DNA from: Gymnogyps californianus
Lineage: Eukaryota; Chordata; Aves; Accipitriformes; Cathartidae
NCBI RefSeq assembly: GCF_018139145.2
Contig: NC_059481.1
Span: forward strand, 14,868,368 to 14,932,367
DNA: 64,000 nucleotides
Direction: 5' to 3'
The notes under the pieces: model-generated
What the model was told of the DNA's origin: nothing
Databases searched by the model: none
Seen by the model: the letters and a program-made list of their open reading frames with translations, nothing else
Shown here: one piece after another, positions 1 through 13,600 of the stretch
Position numbering within the stretch: position 1 is the first letter of the stretch
How the letters are laid out: each line of letters opens with the position of its first letter
Translations under genes and position numbers: made by a program

Positions 1-1505
1 CACAACTGGCAGTTTCTCAGCTGCCAGGGTCAGCCTTCATTTTCTGACCAAAACTTGCACTTATTTTATGTTTTCCCACATTCCTCCCCAGCCAAGGGGA
101 AGTTGTAGCTGCCCCCACCTGTTTAAATCTCCATCTCTTTGAAGGCATTTCTGCTGCTGGGGCCTCTGCAGCAAGGTCTCCTCAGGTACAGACCCGGCAG
201 GGGAGCTCCCCTCTTGAGTCTGCCTCTCTCCTTATGTCCGGCTAACCCAGGGCTGGCTTCACGCACAAGCAGTCCAAGCAACTTCTTGGAGGCCTTTGAA
301 CTAAGCTCATCCAAGTTTCTTATCACATCCAGCTATTATCCTAATTCCCTCCAAATGCACAGTCACCTCCAAGAGCTCTGCAGATGAGCCCAGTTCTCCC
401 TTTCTCCCTTGGCCCTCCTTCCCACTAATTTCATAAGACATTTGCTGGGACACAGCACTTGCCTGAGACACAAGCAAGACGCTGCTTGGAGCCCCATGTC
501 TCTGTGGGCCGTCAAACCATGCTGCCATCGGCTCCACTGGAATTACCCTGAATGTGCTTTTGGGTTAAAGTACGTGCAAAGTGATTAAACTTTGCTAACA
601 GAGGCAGGCAACAGATTAACCTTGCCTGGACCATGGGGTAAGAGCATGCAGACAGGTAGTTATTCCAGATGTAGTGATGTTATTTGTTCCTGTGTGAAGC
701 AATGGTTTGTTCACAAAGGAGTATTTTCAGGCTAACGTCTCTTCTGCAGCGTTCCTGTGAGCAACTAAGCACGAGCCCAGTCTTGCAGGTGAATTTACTT
801 TTATAAAAGATAATGAGGTGCCCCGCTTCTAAACCTTGCTTGGGGCTTGAACTGTCTGTTCTGCGTTTATCTGCATTGTTTTGTTGCAAACGGTCATCTT
901 AATCTAATTTCAAAACAAGTTATACAAGGACAGAGACCTTATTAGTTAACTTATAAAGTCCCACTCCATCTGTAGTGCACGCCCGAATGATACTTAATAT
1001 TACAAAATTAGGCAGTTGAAGAGGATTGTTTACCAGCTACCTGATATCTGACTGGGTTTAACCTTAAAAAATTATTGGCCACTATCTTCTATGTAGTATC
1101 AGACTCCTTTCCTGCTTGAACTATCAAAGAGAATTACATTGATGTCTAATTGGACTTGACCGGGATTTTAGGGGCCAGCACCAGATAAGAAAGACACTCT
1201 ATTTGGGACTATTTCATGGCTTCCCTGCAAAACACATAAGCCCTAAGTATAGGGTGCAAAGAGAAGGGAAAACAGCACTTTAAATCAGCAGAGATGCTGT
1301 TCTTTGGCAGAAAACAAAACCGTCTCAGTTGTGGCTAATGCCAGCTAATAGCAGTGCAAATCCACGGCAGCGCAAACCCACGGCAGCACACAGCAAGGTA
1401 ATTGCTCCAAGCCCTGCTAGCACCCCAGTCATCGAGGGCCACGGCTCTTCAACTCAGCAGTGAGAAGCTGTCAGAGGGACTTTGGGCTTGCTGAACTCTC
1501 CTCAC
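1..1505 (-). other. ARNT2: ARNT2 last intron (partial)
   Basis: This is intronic sequence past the donor at 1505. I looked on the minus strand for the terminal ARNT2 exon and saw no match. Apart from a short 16-bp tandem repeat near 1351 there is no recognisable element; the small open frames in it resemble no known protein. Confidence 0.8.
1351..1389. repeat. 16-bp tandem repeat, about 2.4 copies
   Basis: The unit gcagtgcaaatccacg at 1351-1366 is repeated as gcagcgcaaacccacg at 1367-1382, with a partial third copy after it. The copies differ by two transitions. It lies in the last ARNT2 intron. Confidence 0.8.
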
Positions 1506-1642
1506 CTGGAACACCTCGGTCTGACTGGGCTGCGGGTGCGAATGCTGGTCGCCGCTTTGCTGGTTGTGATGTTGGCTCTGCCACTGGGACCAGACTTCGG
1601 AAGGTCTACCCTGGAACTGGCCGCTGCTCTGGCCACCTTCAG
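1506..1642 (-). CDS. ARNT2: ARNT2 penultimate exon, Gln/His-rich
   Basis: This is a 137-nt exon, about residues 639-684. It encodes (A)[36 protein letters not shown] and QPSQTEVFQ, ending in phase 0. The acceptor ggccag follows a C9 tract (1649-1657 on the plus strand), and the donor is TTCCAG followed by gtgagg. The known ARNT2 C-terminus of about 33 more residues, ending in an acidic-aromatic tail, was not found below 1506, so its exon lies before the window. Confidence 0.95.
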
Positions 1643-4600
1643 CTGGCCGGGGGGGGGAGAAAGGGCAGAAGTCAGAGAGCAGCTCCTTCAAAACACCTGC
1701 CTGCTTTTGAGGCTTCATCCATCAATGCCCATGTTTGCAAATGAATCTTAGAAAAAAGACCCTGAGTGACACCCAGCCCCTGCGAGGTGGAAGCCGAAGG
1801 GAGTTTCAGCCCTGATTGCAGGGTGGGGGCCAACCCCCGAGCAAAGCTCACTGCCGCAGCTGCGCAGACACGGCAGGTGAATTGCTCACAGCAAAACGCA
1901 CAGTGACACCATAAGCCAGGCACTGGAAGACAATTTTCAAGCATCCCCCCACCGCTTTTTAATCACTAATAAAGAATATTTGCTATTTCACTTAAAAACC
2001 AAACTGCATCATCTGAATGCTCTTTTTCTTTAAAAGACTAATTCTTGCAGAGCAGTGGTTGCACAGTTACCTACCCGTCTAAGAAAAACGCTTTCAGATT
2101 TTGTAAGCGGATGTAAAAACAGTAAGATCAACAGACAACAGCCTTGCTGTATTAAATGCAGACATTGCTGTACTAAATGCAGTGTTGTTTGCTGGACTAT
2201 CTCGTCCTCCAATATTAGAGCTGCAAAATGATTTATGTAACATGCAGCTTACAGCAATTTATTATCCTGTTCATATGGTGATGGTTTCTTGAAAGTCTGA
2301 GGCCATTTAAACTTCACAGAGTAATGCGAATAGCAAGGTTTTATGGTAAATACACTTAAATGATGATTTCAGGGAGATGAATTTCTTCTAAATAGTCTAC
2401 CAGGAAAAAACATGATGCCACACATATTAATTTGGTCACCTATTACACATACACTTTCCATGAATACAGTCACAGCTCACATGTAAGCTGGACTCACTTT
2501 ACCCTGTATTTCTGCAGACTGGCTCCAAATGTATAACATTTTTGGATAATTTTAATTCAATTATTTACAATGTCTCCTTCTAAGAATTAGCATTTTAGAA
2601 AGCTTGCCACCAGGCCTATGCTTTTCCTCCAAACATTTTCTCCTCTTTTTTCCTTTTTTTTTCCCCCTCTTTTTTTCTATATAACTACTCCTACTATGTT
2701 TGCCTATTTTCCCCTCACTGCAGAGAACCAAGCTGGGTACATCTGGTTCTCCCTGATTATCAGCACCCTCTGCCAAGGGTGCCAAATTTCCTGTGCCAAA
2801 CTTCCACACGCGTGCTATGTCACGTCTCCGATAACCAGACTCGATCGTGTCAAATCAGTCACTACTCATAGTCATGGCTTCAGAAAATACAGAAACACGT
2901 GCTTAATCCAATCCTTTTGGCTACCAGCTAAACCATGCAGAACAGATAAAGTGAACATTTTACAGGAAAGTAAACAGGCTGTAGTGACGTATTTCTATCA
3001 CATCTGAAGTAGATAATTACAGCTCTTCCCTTACTGACATTACCACAACCAATAATTCAGCTGACTCAGAAACCCTGCAGCCATTTTATGGGCCAAAACA
3101 AAATTCATCTAAGTTACCCCTCAAAAGAAAGCTGCAAGTTTGGGGTTTGGTTTTTTTTTTTTTATTCTCAGAACAATACACTGAAATTAACTCAGTGAGG
3201 CAAATGATGCTTCTTTTCAGCAAAACGGTCACTGCCAGCCAGAGGTTCAAGACATTCATCTCTGGGAAGGCTGTGTTATTAATAGTATCCAAACTGATGT
3301 AGGTCAGGAAATGTTTCTCATTAGGTGAAAGGGTTCTTGCCAAGTAGCTTAGGCCTGAAATACAAGGCTGTCTCATAAACAAATGTACAAAGCCTGGTGG
3401 AAATGGAAATGGAGGCATGAATAAGATCTGTGGGAAGAGCTCCGTTTCAATGCACTTTTTCAGGGCAACGCAGCGCAGGTCTGCACTCAGTGAGGCTAAT
3501 CTGCAACAGGTCTGCGCCAATTTTATTCTCAAGGGACACGAGGAAAACAACACACATCAGCACACTGCTACCTATGCTTTTTGGAACTGCACGTTATGAT
3601 CAGCCAGTAACATTTTTCATGGACTCCATGTGTGTTTATCACTGATGGATTCATAATATTTTTTACTCTTGAATATTATTCTGCTGGTAGAGTGCAGAAA
3701 ACTTACCAAGGGGTCACCCATTGGGTCATGGTCTGAAAGCCACTAAATTAGCATGTAATAGGAAAAGAAAACCATTTCAAAACATGGCACCTACTCTGAT
3801 TAGGTTAGCAGCAGTGGGGGTACAAAAAAATCCTGTCTCCAGCCAAACTCCAACAAGCCACCTCTGGGCAAGAGGACACCGCCATGCAGTCAGGGAAGTT
3901 GAAAAATGAAAAGAATGTAAATTTGTGCCATTTAAGCGTTCTCCTGAGAAGTAAAAAGAAATTGAACCTGCTGACCACAATTTGGCAGGACGTGTAACTA
4001 GTGATGTAAGCAACTTCTGAATCTTTCATGACACCATTTACTGGAAAAAAAAACCCCAAACTTCCCTCACACCATAAAATGCCACAATATTCTGAAGTGT
4101 GTTGGATGTGGAGGAGATGCAGCATGGAGGAAAGAGGTCATCTCTGTCCACTGTGCTCAACAGGAGAAAGCAAAACCCTTTCACCACCTGGGCTTCCCAA
4201 CTGACCCACCAAAAGAACAGGTTGGAGGATTTTTAATGAAATTAACGCTGGAGAGTTTCATTTTTATGTGCATTTCTGTGTTACATCATTTAAAACTTAC
4301 CAAACCCTGCACTTCGGTTTGCTAAGCTAGAGTAGGCATTCCCACTTGGAGAAGAGGTGGCTGGGCTGGAAAGGGGGCTGTATGACGACGGATCAGCTGG
4401 GTAGGTGTGACTTGTTCCAATCCCAAAGGGAGATGACTGAGCCTTGCCAGACTGAGATGGAATTTGCTGAGGAATAAGGGGTAAAAGAAGGAATGAGCTT
4501 TATTGTTGAGGAACAGCACAGCAGACTCACTTTTTAACAATGTAAAGTTTATTTAGTAAAGACTAAATAAACTCTGCAGATGTGAACAAGCACGTTATTC

Positions 4601-7600
4601 CTGTCTCAGCCATATTTCATTTCTGTCAAAGCCAACTTATTGCTGCATAAGGAACACAACAGGCTATAAACCAACATTTACAACTCTCCTGCCGATTAAC
4701 TCGCAGGTACTCAATATCAGAGCTATTTGGAAAAACATGATTTCCTTCACCTCTACTACAAGGATTAATCTCAAACTGAACAGGTATAAAGAATTCACCT
4801 TTATTTGCCAGGTGTTTTGATTTTGCAGCGCCACAGTAAAATCACAGTTATCTGAGTGTCTTGTAGAATATATGCAGTTCTCAGATGACCAGAGTTTCCA
4901 GTGCTTGGGGGAAAATGGCCAAAGAAGTTTCAAAGCTAATGAGCTGCTTTCTCTCCCTGCCTAAGAAGTACAGGCAGTGAAGTTATTTTGCCTTGTAAAA
5001 GGCTTGGGAGGGAGTGTGAATCACCAGCCCGGGGAGGAGGGAAGAAATAGTCTAACTTTGCTTTAACCGGGCAGCTGAGTTAATGCAAGGGTATTAAAAA
5101 CCAACTTGCTGTCATTTTCATCTACATAATGGCTTTGTCATAGGATGTCCAAGAATGTTACACAAATGATTAAACACTGCAGACTGCTTTGAGACATGTA
5201 CAACATGTACACTGAGACTAAGGGAGGTGAAGCGTCTCATCCAAAGTCACGTGCTACAGCAACATATAATGCTACAGATAGAATCTGCTCATAAACCATT
5301 TCCTGCATCATGAACAAATCCAGCAGTTCCAAGAAAAACTCACTGCCTAACCAGTTCCACAAATAGAAATTAAAGGTGATTACATCTCTAGATGCTTCTA
5401 ACGACGTGCACTGTTATTGGCAATCAATGCACTCAAGTGAAGCTATTCTCTTGGACAAAGGGAGGGGAGCTGGGGCAGGAAAACAGATCCCAATAGGCAC
5501 ATAATGTGATGAAGATGCTATTAAGTCTTCAGCTCAGTTCCAAGCTAAGAAATCGTACATTTCCAAAGGTTTCCACAATGACAGCGAGAGCATGATTTGT
5601 CAATTCTGCAAGGCTTAACTCTATTTTACTTTATTTATGATGGATGAATGAATTCCAATTTCCCTACACTTACATACAAACTCTGTTGACTTGGACAGAA
5701 TTGGACAGTAAGAGGGATGAGTAATTTTTTTTCGTCAATTTGAGCATACTCCACATCGTTCAAAAAAAAAAAAAAGTCAGTGTTACAACTGGATTTCATT
5801 AAACAGGTGTGACAGAATAACCATGGCACACTGAGGGCTGGGAAGAATCAGTGATTAATGTGGAAATAATTCAGTTACTGAAAAATTATTCAGCGTCCGC
5901 CCCAACATGCCATTCTAGTCTACTAAACAATGGAAAGTCAAGAGTGATTAAGAGCAGCATTAATGATAGATCAAACATGATTATTTCATATTCTTTGTCT
6001 TTAACAGAGTTTCAAACCAGTTTTTTTCTTGTTACACAGAACAAGAGGTAATTTCTGGGCTAACATTGTCGAGCGCAGGGCATCTCACGGAGGGATGTGC
6101 TGTTCCCTCCAGCACAGGACAAAGTGTGAGCTACATTGGGCAGTGCTAATGGAGGGGCAACGGGCTAAGTAGCCTCTGCTCTGAATTCATGCCTGGATTT
6201 GTATGTGCCTTTTTCTGATAACTCTGCTAACTGTGGGTAACATTGCTGGGTGCAAGGTCTTGGTCCAAGAAAGATTTAATGCACAGGCTTAATACAAAAG
6301 CATAACAGCTGTCCTTTTATTTCATTCAGTGCACACATAAAAATAAGTGCAGGACCGAGACCTTCCACTGGGATTTATGTCAGCGTAGCGACTGCCACTA
6401 TTATGAACACTATTACAAACTAAATGCAGTTACGCACAGGGCAGCTGTCTCAAATTGTTATCACCTGCCAGGGAACAGAAGTGGGGGAGCCGATTTCTCT
6501 CCAACCACAAATGATAGTGACAAAGTACATTTCGTCACGTTATAAATGGAGTTTACTAATTCTTTTGTAAAAAGCACAGAGATTGCAAATCTTTAACGAC
6601 CGTGAAATAAAACACCTTTAATCAATACCTGTCCTGGAAATGGCGGGCGATTTCCTGTCCAGGCAACCTGACTCTGATTTAGCTGGCGAGATATCTGTGT
6701 CAGATTCTGGCCTGTTGATGAAGAAGACTGGATGTCGTTCACACCAGGCACATGTACCACAGATGAACTAAAGGAACAGAAACAGTGCCTCATGTGTAGG
6801 ATATATTCTCAATGCACAAATAGTATGGAAATGTTGATAATCACATTAAAACTAATTGTTCAATCTGTCTTAATAAAAAATGAGTTAAAACCATCACAAA
6901 ACTATGAAACATTGGCATTCTAAAATGTCAGTTCAAATAGACACAGAGGGCAAAATTATTTTGAATTAGACTTCTATAATCTCTTTGAAAGGGATTGCAA
7001 GAATAAAATCAGTTTAATACACAGCGCATAAACACTTAGCTCCATACTAGTTCAGTATTTAATGCATTAAAAAAACCTGTTTGCAGAGAGTATTCAAGCA
7101 CGCACTTAATTTTAAATTTGCGCTTAAAGTCAACAGTATTTAAGCATTTGCTTAAATGCCACCCTAAATGATGATGCACAAAAAGATGATACTTATAAGT
7201 ACTTCTTTATTTGTCTCCTGCCTGGGAAATGAAGAAGTGTGCGTTATATATTAAAAATTTGAGCTTTTAATTCCTATTTTCACCGACCGATGCTAAAAAA
7301 GAGCATGCAGTTATATACCCAGGCAAAAGAATAATCAAGACAAAAACTGAAACTAATGTTATAGCTTTGGAATTTAAAAAAAAAAAAGTATTGCCAAAGG
7401 AACTTGTTTATATGTTAGCTGTTTCCTAATTACTGAATTTCACTACACAGAAATTTCCCAGAAATTCCTAATTAGAAGGAAATTTCTATGAAGGACTGCT
7501 CTACTTTACCATTTTATTCTCATGGAAGTCCTGAACAACTCAATCTATATAACCACATATTGTCAATGTGCTTATATATAAAAATAAATATTTATTATTT

Positions 7601-10600
7601 TACACGTCATATATAAATATATAAATGAATATAAATGAAGACACAACATAGAAAAATGCTTTTGTGCATCAACTGAAACAGCTTGCTCTTTTCTCCAATC
7701 CCTTCCCTATTGTCTATTTTAACAATCATTTTACAGAGAAAGAAGAGAGCAGATTGGGAAAAGAAGTAAACAAGGCTGAGCAGAGACGACGCAGGACTCT
7801 GAATCCTCTAAGACTGACAAAATCCCTTCCAGAGTGGTAAGCAAAACGTGGCAGGCATTTGAATATGGGAGTTGTTATTCTGTCTTTCTTAAGCTGCCTA
7901 AAAACAAAGTGTGTGTTTAGAAATTCTTTGTAGAGTTTTCTTTTTTTTTTTTTAATTGTATTTTTATTTTTTACTACCACAGAGTCTCCAAAGAGGGAAA
8001 TGTGGACCAGAAAGTCCATCTAAATCTGGCTGAACTCGGAAGCACACACCAGCTGCTGGGGAGGGCTGGCCCTACTGCCGACACCTTCCCGGCCGGACTG
8101 GCAAGTCCCATTGTCTGCGGGGCTTGGGCTGCATCTGGAATATATACTTTGAAACCAGGAGCCTGCAAAATAGTGCTGTCCTGGTTTCATCTGGGATAGA
8201 GTTAAATTTCTTCCTAGTAGCTGGCATAGTGTTATGTTTTGGATTTAGTATGAGAATAATGTTGATAACACGCTGATGTTTTTAGTTGTTGCTAAGTAGT
8301 GTTTATACTAAGTCAAGGATTTTTCAGCTTGTGTTCAGCCAGCAAGAAGGCTGGAGGGGCACAAGAAGCTGGGAGGGGACACAGCCAGGACAGCTGACCC
8401 CAACCGGCCAAAGGAATATTCCATACCATATGACGTCATGCCCAGTATGTAAACTGGGGGAGTTGGCCGGGAGGGATGGATCACTGCTTGGGAACTAACT
8501 GGCCATCAGTCGGCGAGCGGTGAGCAATTTCATTGTGCATCACTTGTTTTGTATATTCTAATTCTTTTAGTATTATTATTGTCATTTTATGATTATTATT
8601 ATCGTTATTATTATTTTCTTCCTTTCTGTCCTATTGAACTGTCTTTATCTCAACCCGTGAGTTTGGTTTTGGGTTGTTTTTTTTTTTTTCCCCGATTCTC
8701 TCCCCCACCCCACTGGGTGTGGGGAGTGAGCGAGTGGCTGCGTGGTGCTTAGCTGCTGGCTGGGGTTAAACCATGACAAGTGCCTAAAGGCTGCCCAGGC
8801 TCAGTAACTGAACGGGCCAGCCTGGAGAGCATTCAGGGAGGACAGTTCATGGAGGGTGGAAATGATGGCAGATGTGTCATTACTTGATGTAATAGAACAG
8901 CAGTAGGAAAAAAGCTATAGTTAAACATCAGGAATTAACAAAGGAAATGAACAAAACACACACCAAACTCCAAGACGGCAAGTCAACCAGCCAGTAATAT
9001 ACAATATCCAATTAAAAGACATTTTAATTTACTGTCATATCCCCCCCCAAGTTATTCTTGGTTTTAATTTGACTAAACACACGCGCGGGGATTTTATTTC
9101 TCCCCACTGAGATTATTAGCAATTATAACTTTAAGAACACATTGGTTTAAATAAAATTATCGTTTGCAGATGTTTTCTAATTCCTGGAACTGACAGCCTC
9201 TGAATGGTTGTTCCTTTACTTTCACAACCTTGGTTGGTCTAAAACAGGAGAATGAAACTCCAGTACGGCAGTCCCAGAAGGGTGATATGAAAAGCACTAA
9301 CGTAAATATAATCATTGTTACCACACTCTCAAAAAGTGACTGGAAATGAAGGCAAACTCCTAAACTTCAGGTTAGCCAAATCTGTATTGCCAGCTGGCAG
9401 GCAATGACACGCACTTGGAATAACTTAAAAAAGCCTCAGAAAATGCCAGACCTCTACCTTATTTGTATTTGGAAGCTGCCTTAGAAAACTATTCATGCCT
9501 GTGTCCCAGTCCTCTGTTCCCTTTAATAAGGAAGGTGTGCACACTGATGCCCTTCAAGGCAGCTGCAGAAGTACTGACAGCTGTAAGTGCAGAACAAATC
9601 TTTGCACCTTCCTAGCTTGGCTGAATGTTCCTCAGATCTCTGAGCCTGCCCCATCACCTCTCAGATTTATTTCCCTTCATGGTTTGAAGGGAAGCATGTT
9701 GCTGCTTCTTAGCTTTTTTCCAATTACATCATCACAGCAACAAGTATCTACTTACCAGCCACTATTTTTAACAGATATCCAAGTCATCTCAGCTTGTAAG
9801 CCTAGCCTAAGTGCTGAGACATCACGTAGGAGTAAAGTGTACACAAAGCAAAGTTCATTCACGTAAAGAAAGCCCTTGCATCTTAGTTCGGTTTTGTCTC
9901 CAGTAGATCGAAGGGGAACAGTCCCCGACTATCAGACAGAAGCTGATACGTTCAGGATCTGGACTACAATACCTGAAAGTCTTTCCCGAATGTCCTGGCT
10001 GAAATGGGCTTCCCTGTGAGTAAAGTTGCTGGTTTCCTGCTGTGGATGCTGAGGCCATCATTTTTTTATCTGCTACAAAAGAAAAACAAATCACAGAAAG
10101 AGAAAAGTTTAGGGGACGAGAAAATGAAGGCAAAATTACTTAATGAGAATTGCAATGTATATACGCAGCAGGGGTTTTTCTTTCCTTCTTAAAGCTTTAT
10201 GAAGAAGCCCTGTGGAACACATTAAGAATGACACAAAAGGCCTATATGACAATTCAGTGTGAAACTAGAGGCACAGCTGGTTTGTGTCTACTTCATACCC
10301 TCTTCCCGGGATGTACCTCATTAATGCTATTGTTTGCATGGAACATAACACTGGTACATGCCCTCCGGCCATGCAGCCCAGACCTTCTCTGCGCCCGCTG
10401 GAAGCTGCTCCCGACCACGCAGGCAGGAGGGGGAATGGGAGACAGAGAGCGGCTCTGGCCGAGGCAGGGAGTGATGGGTGCACGAGTCCCAGCTACAGAC
10501 TGGAAAGGGGAACAAAGGTTTCCTGGAAGAAAGATGGGAGAGCCTGCCCAGGGGAATGGAGGAATGTCACATGAAACAAGCCTGGTCTGAAGAAGGTCTG

Positions 10601-13600
10601 ATGCACGTGCACCTCTGTGGCCTACCTGGGGATGGTCTCAGGCGAGGGTACGTTTCTGGCTCCAGAAGCAGCCCTCCAGGGCTGCTGCTGTTATTGCAGC
10701 CTCTTTGCACTGAGGTAGCAGCTGAGGGCCCACACCCCGCTGGGTTAAACGTCCCAAGGAATGGTGTCAGAGAGCCTCGGTCCTAACCAGCTGACAGCCT
10801 GCTTCCCTCCAGGACAGCTGGAGAGGAGTACCCGACTCTCCCAGGCAGCCCGGTGGCATGCCTGCAGATCTCGGGGTGACCACCTGCAAACCTGGGTGAC
10901 CCTACAGCCCCTACCTGCATTTCAGTCTCACAGGTGGCTGGAGGCACTTTGCTTCTGGGTGTCTGCAAGACTTGCACACCTGAGCTGTGGCAAGGCAAAA
11001 CACTGGCCTCTCATGGATTTTGCTGTCCTATATGTGGCTTGAGGGAGCCATGAAATAGGATGCAAGCATCCCAGTGGGGTGTAAGACAGACTAGCGTAGT
11101 GAACGACACACACATGGAGATGCCATTAACTTTTATAGTCTACTCTTAATGTGGCAACTGGAGATCAGTCTCTAATTGAATGAAACGAGATTGGGTGAAC
11201 AGTGCCATTTGGTCCCTTTATTTAATTTTCTGGCACTAGATTATTCCAAAGCACAGGGAAACCTCACTACTACTACTTTTCTTAAAATACTTTAAAGGTC
11301 TGCTCCACCACCATTTATTCGCTTTCCCCATCTTCTCTTACTATGCAAAACACCGTGCAACTCACTGATGGCTTTGCAATCATCTGTTGCTATGCACCTC
11401 TGACAGGCCTAGAAATCAAGTCTGCCTCCTCATTTTCCCCTTTGCTCTTTTGAGATTCCCACTCATTTCACAAGATGCTCTCCTGGACAAAAGGCCCACT
11501 CAACTCACAAGTAATACAAGTATTTTTTAGTTTCCCCTAGCTTTTAGAGACTTTGTGAGTGTGGCTCACCAAAGGACTCCAACACACACCAGCTCTTCTC
11601 TGTTACCTAAGTTTTTCTTACATTATGTTCCTAACAAGAATTTAAGCTCGCCTTCCCAAAGAAAAAAGTCACCTCAAATTACCTCACAGGAACCTTGGAG
11701 AAGGAGCATGTATGCCACTGATGCAAGCTGTCATTGCTTTTCCTCTGTAGTGCAGAAATTTGTAGAAATTCCTCACTGGCTGCACATTGCCCAGCACACT
11801 GAGTCTGGGCTGCAAACCTACACTCTCTTATGAAAAAAACAAGGAGAAATGGGGACAAGGTCTAGAGAAGGCTGTGTATGTAGTAGGAAGAATTGAGAAT
11901 GGGTTGGGATATCTCTGAGAAGAAGGACAGATGATTTTGCCTTTTTTTGCAGTAATGTCTTTCTTGCGTGAGATGTCCCGTTTTCTAAGGCCACCCTTTA
12001 CAGGGATACCAAACTCTCAGGGTTGGAAGAGACTGAGCCAAAATCCTGCGGGTACTTTAGATATTCGAGAACAACTCACCAGCAAAATTGAGAGTGCCCT
12101 AAATGAACTGAAATTCCTCAAGTGGAGCAGAGTTGCCATGGCAGCTACCAGGGTCTGTGCCACAGGATGGGGCCAAGACAAAGGGAACGGCTAAACTAAT
12201 CGCAAACAGCTAAATCGGCTTTAAAATCTGTTTCCTGAGTTACACTGAATGCTCTTTAGCCTCTGAATCTGACCCATATCTCTCCCAGCTGTATTCCCAC
12301 TCAGGACTTTACGCACTACTTCTCTGCTCTCACTTTTGGTACGGCACTGAAAATCTATTTTGTTTTGGTGTTTTACCTACATCCTTAGCCCTGTTTCTCT
12401 CTAAATGCCATCACTGTTCTGGTCAGTGATATGCCCTTCTCCCAGCAGGATCAGCGTTTCTGCCTGCAGGACGAAGATCTCTGTAAGAACCGCATCATCC
12501 TGTGCTTCAAGGTACTTGCATGAATTGGTGAAGCCAGGCTTCCTCTCCCCACTTTTGTTTTTTAATTATGTGTGGCCACTGCATGCAATTATGGCAACAA
12601 TCTCCCTCTGTCAAACTTGTATTTTTACAGAACGTAGCAGAGAATGAGATCGGGTATCAACATAATGCAAATGTCTTGCAGGCAGCACGCAGGTTTGTCA
12701 ATATTGGTTTTGGACAGCCTATCTCATCTCTAACTGTGAACCATCTCTTTTTATCATTCAGAGAAGACCTTGATCACAGCTCCCATGAGAAATTCAGACA
12801 GGGTAAATGTCCCAAAAAAAGCATAGCCTGTAAATTGATAAGAATGAAAAGAGAAATGGCATTTCCAAGAACATAACCTCCCAGCTACCTCACAGCTTGC
12901 TAGACCCTTAACCCTAACCCCTCCCCGCAAACAGTTGAGAGCTGCCTGAAAAAGAGCCAATAAGGCAGCCAAAAAGCACGATGTTCTTGCTTGGAAAAAC
13001 ATATTCTGGTGTTTAGGATTGGAGTCTTGCTACCTTCTAATGGACCCCTTTTATGGCCTCAGCTGTTGACTTCACTGCTAGAGTAGACAGACAAGGACGA
13101 ACAGGAATAACAGAGAAGTCCTAGCAACAGGAGGACAGAATACCAAGTCTATCCTGCAGTTACAATGCCTTCTCCATTTGAAAAGGCCAAGCCAGACATA
13201 AGAAACCAATGCAGTGAGGTCATCTCCCAACACCCCTGGAGTGAAACCCTGTGGGTTGTTTCCTTCGTGCACTGCGTGACACTTGCATGTTGATTTATTT
13301 AAAACAAATGTAAAAACTTCTCTTTTTCAGTGAGGACAGTTAAGAACAATAAACAATTAACGAGTTCTTCCATGAGCAGTGGAATTAATGAGCCTGGTTT
13401 CCTACAGATATATTTCGGATGACCCCTTCAGCTGCCAGTCTTCTCAATGACTTCTGTCTGTTAGGGCAACAGGCAGCACAGGTTGGGGCTAGATCGAGTC
13501 AGCTACGTCTGTCCAACTGACACGTTGGCTGCTACCTCTTCGAACAGGGCTGGGAAATCCTTCGGTGAGGGCACTCAGTAAGGACTCTGTCCCCACAGTA

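Larger units (their letters stand above)
8177..8778 (+). mobile_element. ERVL-like solo LTR (copy 1)
   Basis: A 602-bp element starts with TGTCCTGG, ends with ACCATGACA, and is flanked by an exact 5-bp target duplication AGTGC (8172-8176 and 8779-8783), as expected for class III (ERVL) insertions. It closely matches a second copy at 38731-39322. Inside are a CRE palindrome (8431-8438), a decayed TATA position (8446-8453), an ATT-rich tract and a T/C tract before the 3' end. No internal retroviral genes are present, so it is a solo LTR left by recombination. It is antisense to ARNT2. The family is known to me as a common bird ERVL LTR; the exact subfamily was not determined. Confidence 0.9.
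6768..9972 (-). other. ARNT2: ARNT2 intron, 3,205 bp, with solo LTR
   Basis: This intron contains a palindromic MITE-like remnant (7092-7165), an AT-rich tract (about 7560-7635) and a complete ERVL-like solo LTR in antisense orientation to the gene (8177-8778). The remainder is unremarkable. Confidence 0.85.

Noticed and set aside
1..1505. Terminal ARNT2 exon
   Set aside because: The expected C-terminal coding segment was sought on the minus strand and not found; the exon must lie before the window.
2618..3007. 129-codon plus-strand open frame
   Set aside because: The Phe/Leu/Pro-rich start is a translation of T/C-rich low-complexity DNA; no known family.
3086..3553. 155-codon open frame on the ARNT2 sense strand in an intron
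   Set aside because: No recognisable domain, ends in a low-complexity Lys/Thr run from a poly(T) tract, and lies wholly within an intron with no splice support.
12904..12924. Telomere-like words (ccctta, ccctaa)
   Set aside because: Only about two units; not an interstitial telomeric array.
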